Positions 27,507 to 35,511 of a stretch of DNA of 64,000 nucleotides are shown piece by piece. The stretch's first letter is position 1. Every line of letters begins with the position of its first letter. Origin of the DNA: Acinetobacter terrae. GTDB taxonomy: Bacteria > Pseudomonadota > Gammaproteobacteria > Pseudomonadales > Moraxellaceae. The stretch spans positions 124,001 through 188,000 of the forward strand of contig NZ_JABERI010000041.1 of the NCBI RefSeq assembly GCF_013004375.1, written 5' to 3'. Below the pieces are notes generated by a model. It was not told the origin of the DNA. It saw only the letters and a program-made list of their open reading frames with translations, and did no database searches. Both the position numbers and the translations under genes were made by a program.

Positions 27507-27684
27507 TACCACATAAACAGAGGAGAGCAATCCACTTGATCACTCAACTACAATCATCGGTCAACCCATCATGTATAAAAAAAATTACAGTACATGAGCA
27601 ATAATATGAAATAAGCCGGTGAATCAATCAACTCAGCTTAATTCCAAGCAAGCCCCATCTCAGCGTAGTGGGGCTTTTTTTTTT
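27507..27684 (+). ncRNA. Candidate small transcript between sigma-54 promoter and terminator
   Basis: The sigma-54 element at 27480 is followed by about 170 bases and then a strong terminator, before the second sigma-54 element that serves the next operon. The unit therefore should give a short RNA. It contains GAGGAG at 27523 and a possible 22-codon frame from TTG 27537 that ends at TAA near 27604, so a leader peptide is an alternative to a small RNA. Purely positional inference. Confidence 0.35.
27650..27684 (+). terminator. Strong intrinsic terminator of the short unit
   Basis: AGCCCCA / TGGGGCT stem with a ten-T tail, located upstream of the second sigma-54 promoter rather than after a gene. 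Confidence 0.75.
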
Positions 27685-27727
27685 GCCATTTTATCCGAGT
27701 TTTCCATTCCAATAATAAAAGCCAAAA

Positions 27728-27745
27728 CTGGCACGCTTTCTGCAT
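27728..27745 (+). promoter_or_regulatory. Sigma-54 promoter for the nikR-like/allophanate hydrolase operon
   Basis: CTGGCACGCTTTCTGCAT: GG at 27730-27731, GC at 27742-27743, N10. It lies about 55 bases before the microprotein gene. Confidence 0.7.
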
Positions 27746-27797
27746 TTCTTTAAGTAATACAAAACAAAGTTTTGGTAATACCCAAAAGGAGATGCAC

Positions 27798-27908
27798 ATG
27801 AACGCTGCTAAACAGAAAAAAGCACTGCATCCATGGAAACAATTTTTAATCGAAATTTTAACTGCACGTGCCGGTTTATACGTGAAACAGGATCACCCGC
27901 GAGGATAA
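27798..27908 (+). CDS. 36-residue microprotein
   Basis: Starts at ATG 27798 behind a strong AAAAGGAG ribosome site and ends at TAA 27906. The peptide is basic (MNAAKQKKALHPWKQF, then a LIEILTARAGLY helix and KQDHPRG) and could form one amphipathic helix. It ends 4 bases before the GTG of the NikR-like gene, whose ribosome site GAGGA lies within the microprotein's last codons, so its translation may couple to or set the level of the regulator. Function unknown. Confidence 0.6.
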   Translation: MNAAKQKKALHPWKQFLIEILTARAGLYVKQDHPRG

Positions 27909-27912
27909 CACT

Positions 27913-28353
27913 GTGCCAAAACAGAAACTGGCACGCATCAGTATTACCGTGCCTGAACAAACGCTGAATGCGCTCGATCAAAAAATTGTAGAGCAGCACT
28001 ACGAAAGTCGTTCACAAGCCATTGTCGACATGATCAATAAACATTTAATTGCCGATCATATCGAAAATAACGCGGTGATGGTCGGCACGTTGACCTTACT
28101 TTATGACGTGAGCCTAAAACCCTTGCGTACACAACTTATTGACCTGCAACAACAGTTTTTATCTCAAGTCATTAGTTCGCTGCATATTCAGCTGGATGAC
28201 GAAAAAATTTTACAAGTGATGCTGATGCAGGGTGTCAGTGATGAACTACAGCACATCAGCCAACAATTTATTGCTTTAAAAGGGGTCATCAAAGGGCATT
28301 TGGAGATGATGGATGCCGTGATGCCACCCATTCCACAAAATGATGAAAAATAA
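27913..28353 (+). CDS. NikR-like ribbon-helix-helix regulator lacking nickel ligands
   Basis: 146 residues: an N-terminal ribbon-helix-helix (ARISITVPEQTLNALDQKIVEQ, then SRSQAIVDMI) and a C-terminal ACT-like domain as in NikR. In NikR the nickel site uses His, His-x-His and Cys; here the matching strand reads SSLHIQLDDEKILQVMLMQG, where one His remains and the second His and Cys positions are Gln and Ile. It thus probably senses something else or nothing. GTG 27913 follows GAGGA. In an operon with allophanate hydrolase it may regulate the guanidine genes. Confidence 0.7.
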   Translation: MPKQKLARISITVPEQTLNALDQKIVEQHYESRSQAIVDMINKHLIADHIENNAVMVGTLTLLYDVSLKPLRTQLIDLQQQFLSQVISSLHIQLDDEKILQVMLMQGVSDELQHISQQFIALKGVIKGHLEMMDAVMPPIPQNDEK

Positions 28354-28365
28354 GGAAGACTGACT

Positions 28366-30177
28366 ATGTCAAAGTTATGGACCATTCAAGATTGGAAAAC
28401 CGCATATTTAACGCAAAAGATTCAGCTTAGCGATTTAATTCAGTATGTCAAAACATTCAATAACGATGATCATGCCTGGATTGAAATTGCCTCAGCCGCG
28501 CATATTCAGGCACAAATTGATGCCTTAAAAGATCAATCTGCACAAGATTTACCCCTCTACGGTATTCCTTTTGCGGTCAAAGACAATATTGATGTTGCAG
28601 GTTTTCATACGACTGCGGCATGTAAAGAAGCGGCCTATTTGGCAACAGCAGATGCTAGTGTGGTCGCGCGCTTAAAAGCCGCTGGTGCCATTGTGGTGGG
28701 TAAAACCAATCTGGATCAATTTGCCACGGGTTTAGTCGGGGTGCGCTCACCTTATGGTGCAGTAAAAAACAGTTTTAATCCTGAATATATCAGTGGTGGA
28801 TCAAGCTCAGGTTCATCCGTTGCCGTGGCCAATGGTCAAGTGCCATTTTCTTTAGGTACAGACACTGCAGGTTCCGGTCGTGTACCAGCAGGACACAATA
28901 ATATTGTCGGATTAAAGCCAACCAAAGGCTGGTTCTCAACGACAGGTTTAATTCCTGCTTGCCGTACCATTGATGTGATTTCAATATTTGCCTTAACAGT
29001 CGATGATGCATGGCAAGTTGCACAAGTCATGCAAGGCTATGACGAAACCGATGAATATTCACGTCCGCATCCCGCTAATGTGCCAACCCAATTTTCTAAA
29101 GGTAAAATTGCCATTCCGGCACAACTGGAATTTTATGGTGATGTCGACAGCCAAAAAGCCTTTGAACTGGCTGTAAAGCGCGTCCAAGCATTGGGTTATG
29201 CAGTTGAAGCGATTGATTTTAGTGTTTTTAACCAGCTGGCATCCGCACTCTATAACAAAGCCTGGGTGGCAGAGCGTACCAGTGCCGTAGAAAAAATGGT
29301 GCAACGTGAACAGGCACATCCTGTTATCGCCCAAATTATTGCTCAGGCAGATCAGTTTAATGCTGTAGATAGCATGAATGCTGAATATGAACGTGCGCAA
29401 TTGGCGCGCCAAATTAATTTAGCATTACAGTCTTATGATGCCTTAATGGTTCCAACGGCACCGACGATTTATACCATTCGCGATGTAGAAGCGGATCCTA
29501 TCGTGAAGAACAGTCACATGGGGGCGTATACCAATTTCGTGAATTTTGCAGATCTTTCAGCATTAGCCTTGCCGAATACTATTCGCGCTGATGGATTACC
29601 CAGTGGTGTCACTTTTATTGCGCAGGCATGGATGGATCAGGCCTTGGCGCATTTTGGTCAAAGCTGGCAACAAGCGGCAAATCTATCACTGGGCACATCA
29701 AATCTGCACTATGAAAAAACCCAAAATATAGCCTCTCAACATTCAGTCAAACTGGCAGTTGTTGGTGCCCATCTTAGCGGTATGCCGCTGAATTTCCAGC
29801 TCAGCCGCCGCGGTGGAACTTTATTACAGAAAACCAAAACTGCATCGAACTACAAACTGTATGCACTAAAAAATACCACACCGCCAAAACCAGGCCTGCA
29901 ATGCACTCAAAAGGGCGGTCAAGCCGTTGAAGTTGAAGTGTGGGATATTCCGTTTGCCTTATTTGGACAAATTGTGGCGGAAGTTCCTGCGCCACTCGGT
30001 ATTGGGAATGTGCAACTGGCAGATGGGCGTTGGGTGAAAGGCTTTATTTGCGAAGCTTATGCCTTAGCAGATGCAACGGATATCAGTCATTTCGGCGGAT
30101 GGCGTGACTATATTCAATCAACCAAAACGACTAACACAAAATTTAAATGCAATTGTATAGGGGAAGTTGCGCAATGA
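28366..30177 (+). CDS. atzF: Allophanate hydrolase AtzF
   Basis: Hydrolyses allophanate to two ammonia and two CO2, the final step of guanidine (or urea) assimilation by the carboxylase route. The 603-residue protein has an amidase-signature domain: Lys in PFAVKDNIDVAG near residue 70, GGSSSGSSVAVA with the cis-Ser/Ser pair near 145-150, and TDTAGSGRVPAG. The C-terminal 160 residues match the small AtzF C-domain (ISHFGGWRDY at the end). AAGGAAG precedes ATG 28366. It overlaps the next gene by 4 bases (ATGA). Confidence 0.93.
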   Translation: MSKLWTIQDWKTAYLTQKIQLSDLIQYVKTFNNDDHAWIEIASAAHIQAQIDALKDQSAQDLPLYGIPFAVKDNIDVAGFHTTAACKEAAYLATADASVVARLKAAGAIVVGKTNLDQFATGLVGVRSPYGAVKNSFNPEYISGGSSSGSSVAVANGQVPFSLGTDTAGSGRVPAGHNNIVGLKPTKGWFSTTGLIPACRTIDVISIFALTVDDAWQVAQVMQGYDETDEYSRPHPANVPTQFSKGKIAIPAQLEFYGDVDSQKAFELAVKRVQALGYAVEAIDFSVFNQLASALYNKAWVAERTSAVEKMVQREQAHPVIAQIIAQADQFNAVDSMNAEYERAQLARQINLALQSYDALMVPTAPTIYTIRDVEADPIVKNSHMGAYTNFVNFADLSALALPNTIRADGLPSGVTFIAQAWMDQALAHFGQSWQQAANLSLGTSNLHYEKTQNIASQHSVKLAVVGAHLSGMPLNFQLSRRGGTLLQKTKTASNYKLYALKNTTPPKPGLQCTQKGGQAVEVEVWDIPFALFGQIVAEVPAPLGIGNVQLADGRWVKGFICEAYALADATDISHFGGWRDYIQSTKTTNTKFKCNCIGEVAQ

Positions 30178-31196
30178 TGAAGAAGGCATTTTTATCGTCA
30201 GCTGTTGTATCGGCTATTTTACTCAGTGGTTGTGACAACACGGCAAAGATTCCAGAACCTAAAGCCAAAGTTGAAGGCAGTGTAAATAGCAAACCAATTA
30301 CGATTGGTTATAGCGACTGGCCGGGTTTTGTGGCTTGGCAAGTCGCGATTGAAAAGGGCTGGTTGAAGGAGGCAGGTGTCAATGCAGACTTCAAATGGTT
30401 TGATTACTCAGCGTCACTGTCTGCTTTTGCAGCGAATCAATTAGATGCGGTCATGGTCACCAACGGCGATAATCTGGTCACAGGTTCTGGGGGTACCAAA
30501 GGCGTGATGATCATGGCAACCGATTATTCTTCGGGAAATGATGTCATCATTGCGAAAAACGGTATTAACTCCATCAAGGATTTAAAAGGCAAAACCATTG
30601 CCACTGAAAAAGGCTTAGTCGATCACTTGCTATTATCCACCGCTCTAGATGATGCAAAAATTAGTTTAAAGGATGTGAAACTGGTTAACACCATGACCAA
30701 TGAATTGCCTCAGGTCTTTGCAACAGGCGATATTGATGCCATTGCAGTTTGGCAACCTGTGGCCAATCAGGCTTTGAGCTCAGTGGCGGGTGCCAAAGTG
30801 ATTTTCACCTCTCAAGATAAACCGGGTTTAATTTACGATACCTTAACGGTTAATCCATCGCATTTAGAAGCCAATAAAGAGCAATGGAAAAAGATCATCC
30901 AAGTGTGGGATAAAACCGTTAAATACATTAACGATCCTGCAACACGGGCGGATGCAGCTGCCATTATGTCTAAACGGGTCGGTGTAGATGCAAAAGTTTA
31001 TGAACAGTTTATTAATGGCACGCACTTGCTTGATCTAGAAGCGAACAAGAAAGTATTCACCAAGGGAACAGGGTTTGATTCAATTTATGGTTCAAGTTAT
31101 CACGTCAATAAATTCAACGTCAGCAATGGTATTTACACCACGGAAATGAATGTCGACAATGTGATTGTGCCTACCTTGGTTGAAGAACTGAAATAA
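30174..31196 (+). CDS. ABC substrate-binding lipoprotein (NMT1/TauA-like)
   Basis: 340 residues with a lipoprotein signal: MMKKAFLSS, hydrophobic core, lipobox LLSGC (Cys20), so it is anchored in the periplasm. The mature part begins KPITIGYSDWPGFVAWQVA, typical for binding proteins of the nitrate/taurine/aliphatic compound class. Start chosen at ATG 30174 with AGGGGAAG seven bases upstream, overlapping the atzF stop. The matching permease and ATPase lie on the opposite strand at 33.6-35.4 kb. The ligand could be guanidine or a guanidino compound; that is inference from context. Confidence 0.88.
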   Translation: MMKKAFLSSAVVSAILLSGCDNTAKIPEPKAKVEGSVNSKPITIGYSDWPGFVAWQVAIEKGWLKEAGVNADFKWFDYSASLSAFAANQLDAVMVTNGDNLVTGSGGTKGVMIMATDYSSGNDVIIAKNGINSIKDLKGKTIATEKGLVDHLLLSTALDDAKISLKDVKLVNTMTNELPQVFATGDIDAIAVWQPVANQALSSVAGAKVIFTSQDKPGLIYDTLTVNPSHLEANKEQWKKIIQVWDKTVKYINDPATRADAAAIMSKRVGVDAKVYEQFINGTHLLDLEANKKVFTKGTGFDSIYGSSYHVNKFNVSNGIYTTEMNVDNVIVPTLVEELK

Positions 31197-31212
31197 GCAT
31201 GGCATGAAGTTC

Positions 31213-31240
31213 AGCATCCCAAACCCTGATTTGGGATGCT
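31213..31240 (+). terminator. Hairpin after the substrate-binding protein gene
   Basis: AGCATCCCAAA / TTTGGGATGCT perfect stem 17 bases after the stop, with only a weak T tail. Confidence 0.5.
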
Positions 31241-31261
31241 GTTCATTCAATTTAGCGATAT

Positions 31262-31288
31262 AAAAAATCCCCGAAATGGGGATTTTTT
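31262..31288. terminator. Bidirectional terminator between the convergent guanidine operons
   Basis: AAAAAATCCCC / GGGGATTTTTT stem with A and T runs on each side. Confidence 0.85.
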
Positions 31289-31306
31289 ATTATTCGCATG
31301 CAAAGC

Positions 31307-31636
31307 TTAAAGTTCTGTACTTTTGGAAAAGACATTAATAATGATAATACCCACTATCATAAAGCCCAAACCAATTAAAGCAGGAATATCAAGCTGTTGT
31401 TTATAGACCAATAAACCCACGGTTGAGATTAAAATAATGCCGGCGCCTGACCAAATGGCATAAGCAATGCCCATCGGAATGGTTTTCATGGTCAATGACA
31501 GGAAAAACAAGGCGATGGCATAGCCAATAATCGTAGCGATAGCAGGCCATAAGATGCTAAATCCATTGGACGCTTTTAATGCAGAAGTGGCTATGACTTC
31601 CGCTATAATCGCAATAGATAAATAAATAAAAGACAT
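31307..31636 (-). CDS. SMR-family small exporter (EmrE/Qac-like)
   Basis: 109-residue four-helix membrane protein of the small multidrug resistance family. The essential Glu is at position 13 in IIAEVIATSALKAS, and PMGIAYAIWSGAGIILIS is the family signature. By residues around Glu13 it is closer to the EmrE/Qac type than to the guanidinium-specific Gdx type. It is the last gene of the five-gene minus-strand operon, 10 bases after the upstream gene. SMR members export cations, and guanidinium or an alkylguanidinium product is an obvious candidate here. Confidence 0.88.
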   Translation of the reverse strand: MSFIYLSIAIIAEVIATSALKASNGFSILWPAIATIIGYAIALFFLSLTMKTIPMGIAYAIWSGAGIILISTVGLLVYKQQLDIPALIGLGFMIVGIIIINVFSKSTEL

Positions 31637-31645
31637 AGGTCGCCT

Positions 31646-32533
31646 CTACAGGGTCAATTTAGCGTGATGCAAGAGGTGACTTTCTTCAGACCTTAACCAA
31701 TGTTCACTGCTTGGTGTAGTAAGCGTCTGCTGTTGAAACAGATAATTTTTCTGATAGATATCGATGTCAAAAATCAAATCAATTTGACGCCCGTTTAACG
31801 ACGTACGTTGCTTTAAAGTTGAATCATCGAGGATTTCAAAATCGTCAAAATTAAATGGCTGATCGGTTTGCCCAGATGATGTTGAATAATATTTCGTATG
31901 GCCATCAGTGCCTATAGAGACTTCAAAGCTTTCAATATGTTCAATATTATTGCTTTCCAGACCATCTGCAGTTAGATCCAAATGACTCACGATGTTTTGT
32001 ATTTCTGGCAAACGCGTTAGCGTATAAGCCACGTGTTGATCACAGATAATCAAGCCGCCATCCATATTCAGTTGTTCGCCACATTCAACATCAACTGCCG
32101 TTTTTAATCTGAGGCCTAAATACAGACCTGAATAGACTTGCTGACGCCAGTCTTCCACATATGCATTGCTTGGTGAAAACTCCAAAATACAGTTGCCGAT
32201 GGCATGTAGTTTTGCAGGCTCAGGCCATTGCACATGATTTTGGTAATTTGCAGTGTCAGAAACTTGCCATGAAAGTAATTCTTGCTCGACATCCCAAAGC
32301 GTATGACCAATCCAGCCCTGACGTTCATTGACAGGGGTTTCGGTACGATGTTTTAAGCGTAAGTCGATGGTGAAACTGCGCGATTGAAACCAATACACAA
32401 TGGTATTTTCATCTGTCAGTCCATTAAAAAAACTAATACTTTTACGTCTGAATGCACCATATAAGTAACAGGGAATCGGGCCAGCAGTCATTTGTCTTTC
32501 GGGTGTTTTCTGGAGAACTTCGAACAGATTCAT
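31646..32533 (-). CDS. Unrecognised soluble protein beside the 2OG dioxygenase
   Basis: 295 residues, no signal peptide, no membrane segment, and rich in Trp, Tyr and His. Many alternating hydrophobic strands suggest an all-beta (lipocalin-like) fold; blocks such as GWIGHTLWDVEQE, GNCILEFSPSNAYVEDWR and GLYLGLRL look conserved-type but I cannot name the family. Its ATG overlaps the dioxygenase stop by 4 bases, so the two are translationally coupled and likely work on the same compound. It may be an enzyme for the dioxygenase product or a binding partner. Confidence 0.75.
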   Translation of the reverse strand: MNLFEVLQKTPERQMTAGPIPCYLYGAFRRKSISFFNGLTDENTIVYWFQSRSFTIDLRLKHRTETPVNERQGWIGHTLWDVEQELLSWQVSDTANYQNHVQWPEPAKLHAIGNCILEFSPSNAYVEDWRQQVYSGLYLGLRLKTAVDVECGEQLNMDGGLIICDQHVAYTLTRLPEIQNIVSHLDLTADGLESNNIEHIESFEVSIGTDGHTKYYSTSSGQTDQPFNFDDFEILDDSTLKQRTSLNGRQIDLIFDIDIYQKNYLFQQQTLTTPSSEHWLRSEESHLLHHAKLTL

Positions 32534-33537
32534 GCCGTTTCCTCCGGTATTTCACCTAAACCGAATGAAGACAGTGGCACTGCATTTTTTAGTATCAGTT
32601 CACCCGATGCAATCCGTTGCTTTAAGTATTGAAAGGTTTGCGCCGTTTGATTAAATAAATGCTCACCGCCAATCAAGGCGGAATATCGAGGTGCATCTGT
32701 TTCCACAATAGGCTCAATCACGGTGTCGTAATTGCAGGCACAAAACAGCGGGAAGGAATAACGCTCTTCGCAGACTTTTTTAACCCGGTGTTTGGTGGCC
32801 AGATATTTACCATTGGACAAAATTTCCATCATGTCGCCAATATTCATCACCAAGGTATTTTCAATGAGCGGAATATCAATCCATTCGCCTTGTTTATTTA
32901 ATACTTGTAAACCTGGCGCCGTGGGTAAAAGTAAGGTAAAGCACTCATAATCGGTATGTGCACCAATCCCTTCAGCATCTTTAACCTCAGGATTGTAAGG
33001 ATAATGAATTAAGCGCAGCTGGCTCGGCGCATCAGTGATTTTAGCATCAAAGAAATCTTCATTTACCCCCAGTGCCAAAGCAAAACTGCGAAAAATCTGT
33101 TGGCTAATGCCACGTAAATGCTGGTAATACTGACTCACTGTGCGCTTAAATTGGGCATCATCTGGCCAAAGCGTAGGCCCGAGTAATGGACAATCGCTTT
33201 TTGCCCCGTGATAATCATAATTGACATCAAAGGCTTCCTTTAAATCATAACTCTGGCCAGAGAACTGTTCTTCTCCAATCGGTACATAACCGCTATGATT
33301 TTTCGATAAGCCAATATAACGCTGCATTTTAAGCGCAAGATCTTGCTCAAAATACGCTTTGGTGACCTGAATTAAATCTTGAACATATTCAAAATTAAAC
33401 TGTTCACCAGTTAAATATAAAAAACCAACGTCTTTACATGCTTTATCCAAAGCGGCAGCAACTTCAAGTCGATCTGACAATGCAGAACTTTGCAGTTTTG
33501 AGATATCAACAAGGGGGAGTACATAGTGCATTTGCAT
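32530..33537 (-). CDS. 2-oxoglutarate/Fe(II) dioxygenase, isopenicillin-N-synthase-like
   Basis: 335 residues of the IPNS-like 2OG oxygenase family. The N-terminal DIOX_N segment starts YVLPLVDISKL. The iron triad is HTDYECFTLL (His-x-Asp) and, about 55 residues on, KHRV (His), followed by RYSFPLF, whose Arg-x-Ser binds 2-oxoglutarate. ATG 33537 is chosen because GAGGTG precedes it; the upstream GTG at 33546 overlaps that site. Members of this family hydroxylate amino acids such as arginine and homoarginine, releasing guanidine, and also make ethylene plus guanidine. In this operon such a guanidine-releasing role is plausible but unproved. Confidence 0.88.
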   Translation of the reverse strand: MQMHYVLPLVDISKLQSSALSDRLEVAAALDKACKDVGFLYLTGEQFNFEYVQDLIQVTKAYFEQDLALKMQRYIGLSKNHSGYVPIGEEQFSGQSYDLKEAFDVNYDYHGAKSDCPLLGPTLWPDDAQFKRTVSQYYQHLRGISQQIFRSFALALGVNEDFFDAKITDAPSQLRLIHYPYNPEVKDAEGIGAHTDYECFTLLLPTAPGLQVLNKQGEWIDIPLIENTLVMNIGDMMEILSNGKYLATKHRVKKVCEERYSFPLFCACNYDTVIEPIVETDAPRYSALIGGEHLFNQTAQTFQYLKQRIASGELILKNAVPLSSFGLGEIPEETA

Positions 33538-33609
33538 CGCAATCACCTCAATTGTTGGTCGTCCAACACAGCGTGAGAACCTCTGGGTCGTCCCACAGGC
33601 CTTTTAGAT

Positions 33610-34503
33610 TTATTTTTTCGTGCTGACTTTGGTCATGCGTGGAATAATGGGTAAATCTTCCAGTGCAGGATCAAGTTGGTCTTCTTGTGCATGCACAAGA
33701 AAATCGACCCGTTCACGTAAGCGTTTAAATTCTGGGGTGAGTAACAGTTCCGGCGAACGCGGACGCGGTAAATCCACTTCAATAATTTCTTTAATTTCAC
33801 CCGGATTGGCCTTTAGAGCCACAATCCGATCGGCCAGTAAAATTGCTTCGTCCATATCATGGGTGACAAAAATAATGGTGATATCGATGTTTTGCCATAA
33901 GTCCATCAAGTGTCGCTGCATCTTCTGCCGTGTATGTGGGTCTAACGCACCAAAAGGTTCATCCATCAGTAATATTTTCGGTTCATTGACCAATGCGCGG
34001 GCAATCGCAACTCGTTGTTTCATCCCGCCCGAAAGCTCGTTGGGATAATGATTTTCATATTTTTCCAGACCAATAATATTGATCCATTCTCGCGCATGTG
34101 CTTCTGCTGTTGCATTACTTTGACCCTTCATTTTTGGGCCAAACATCACATTTTCTTTGACGGTTTTCCATGGAAAGAGAGTGTAGCCCTGAAAGACCAT
34201 GCCACGCTCTGGACTCGGGCCATGAATCGGCTGACCATCAACTAAAAGCTCACCGCTGGTGTAGTCATCAAGTCCGGCCACTACCCGGCTAAAGGTCGAT
34301 TTGCCACAACCCGATGGTCCAATCACACAAATAAATTCGCGCTTATGAATTTTTAAATCCAGTTGATTTAAAACAGTGCGCTGCGCTTTGCTTGTTCCAA
34401 ACACCTGGCTGAGTTTTTTTGCTTCTAAAATGACCGGGCGGGCATAAATGCGCTGAAAATACTGCTGTGCATTAAATTTTTCTGGTTTTAATTCTATAGT
34501 CAT
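33610..34503 (-). CDS. ABC importer ATPase (TauB/SsuB-like)
   Basis: 297-residue ATPase with Walker A GPSGCGKSTF, Q-loop VFQGYTLFPW, signature LSGGMKQRVAIARAL and Walker B ILLMDEPFGALD. An N-terminal extension of about 30 residues precedes the core. ATG 34503 shares one base with the permease stop (TAATG); the longer frame start at 34524 would overlap the permease and lacks a site. With the permease and the lipoprotein at 30.2 kb it forms an importer of the nitrate/taurine type. A 72-base gap separates it from the dioxygenase gene. Confidence 0.9.
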   Translation of the reverse strand: MTIELKPEKFNAQQYFQRIYARPVILEAKKLSQVFGTSKAQRTVLNQLDLKIHKREFICVIGPSGCGKSTFSRVVAGLDDYTSGELLVDGQPIHGPSPERGMVFQGYTLFPWKTVKENVMFGPKMKGQSNATAEAHAREWINIIGLEKYENHYPNELSGGMKQRVAIARALVNEPKILLMDEPFGALDPHTRQKMQRHLMDLWQNIDITIIFVTHDMDEAILLADRIVALKANPGEIKEIIEVDLPRPRSPELLLTPEFKRLRERVDFLVHAQEDQLDPALEDLPIIPRMTKVSTKK

Positions 34504-35447
34504 TATTTTGCTCCTGCTTTCCACTTAAACATGCGTTGTCCAAGTTTCATTAAAATCACATCGCATAACAGTCCAATCACGCCAATAATCAAAATCGCTG
34601 CATAAACATTGTCGAAGTTTTGATAACGCGCTTGTTGGGTAATAAACCAGGTAATCCCTGACGTCGTACCAATCAGTTCAGAAACAATCAGGTAGGTCCA
34701 TGCCCAACCTAGAAGTACGCGTAAATCTCGGTAAATGTCCGGTAATACAGCAGGAATGACGACGTGAAATAGACTTTTGAGTTTATTGGTGCCAAGGGTG
34801 TAACCAGCTTCAATCAGGCCGCGATCGACCATCCGTGTGGTATTGGCAATAATTAAGATTTGTTGAAATAAAGTTCCAATCACAATGATGGCAATTTTTG
34901 GTGCATCGTTGATCCCTAAAATGGCAACCGCCAAAGCACCGAAGGCTGGTGCAGGTAAATAACGGAAAAACTCAACAAAGGGTTCGGTCAGCTGCGAAAT
35001 ACTGGCTGAAAAACCACATAAAATGCCTAAAGGAATACCAACCAGTGAGGCAATGAAAAAAGCAGTAAAGACAATTTTAATACTGTGCCATAAGCTTTGG
35101 TGAAACCATGGTGCATCCGGTTGAACAGGCGCAGTGACAAAGGCAGTCACCAAAGCTTTTGCGACTTCATGCGGTGCAGGTAAGTAAATCGGGTTGACCA
35201 ATTTGCCTTGTGGTGGGGCTAAGCCAGCATTCACTGCATTTTGCGCTTCCCTATAGAAAGTGTTTTTATCGACACGACTATCGACTTGTAAATATGTCAC
35301 GCTGCCTGAATTGGTAATCTGTACTTGTGGATGCCAAATAAAAGGTAAATAGCTGACCGCACACCAAATCAAAATCGGTATCAGGAAAGAAGACAAGCCA
35401 AGTAATAGCTTGTTCCTTTGACTGAGTTCTTTTGCAACATAACTCAT
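34503..35447 (-). CDS. ABC importer permease (TauC/SsuC-like)
   Basis: 314-residue inner-membrane permease. Hydrophobic segment near residues 14-35, then a periplasmic insert with YLQVDSRVDKNTF, and five further helices with the coupling-loop region GYTLGTNKLKSLFHVVIPAVLPDIYRDLR near residue 220 (EAA loop). First gene of the minus-strand operon permease-ATPase-dioxygenase-unknown-SMR. A sigma-54-like element lies about 50 bases upstream. The substrate is inferred as guanidino compound from neighbours. Confidence 0.88.
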   Translation of the reverse strand: MSYVAKELSQRNKLLLGLSSFLIPILIWCAVSYLPFIWHPQVQITNSGSVTYLQVDSRVDKNTFYREAQNAVNAGLAPPQGKLVNPIYLPAPHEVAKALVTAFVTAPVQPDAPWFHQSLWHSIKIVFTAFFIASLVGIPLGILCGFSASISQLTEPFVEFFRYLPAPAFGALAVAILGINDAPKIAIIVIGTLFQQILIIANTTRMVDRGLIEAGYTLGTNKLKSLFHVVIPAVLPDIYRDLRVLLGWAWTYLIVSELIGTTSGITWFITQQARYQNFDNVYAAILIIGVIGLLCDVILMKLGQRMFKWKAGAK

Positions 35448-35493
35448 CTATATTTGCCCCAATATTACTATTTTTATAAAACGTAATATTGTT

Positions 35494-35511
35494 AAGCAAA
35501 ATGAATGCCAG
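35494..35511 (-). promoter_or_regulatory. Sigma-54 promoter for the ABC/dioxygenase operon
   Basis: The minus strand reads CTGGCATTCATTTTGCTT: GG-N10-GC (plus-strand 35508-35509 and 35496-35497) with an intact TTGCT box, 49 bases before the permease ATG. Confidence 0.6.

Noticed and set aside
31307..31636. Guanidinium-specific Gdx exporter
   Set aside because: Residues around the key Glu match the EmrE/Qac type better; I call it SMR without the Gdx label.
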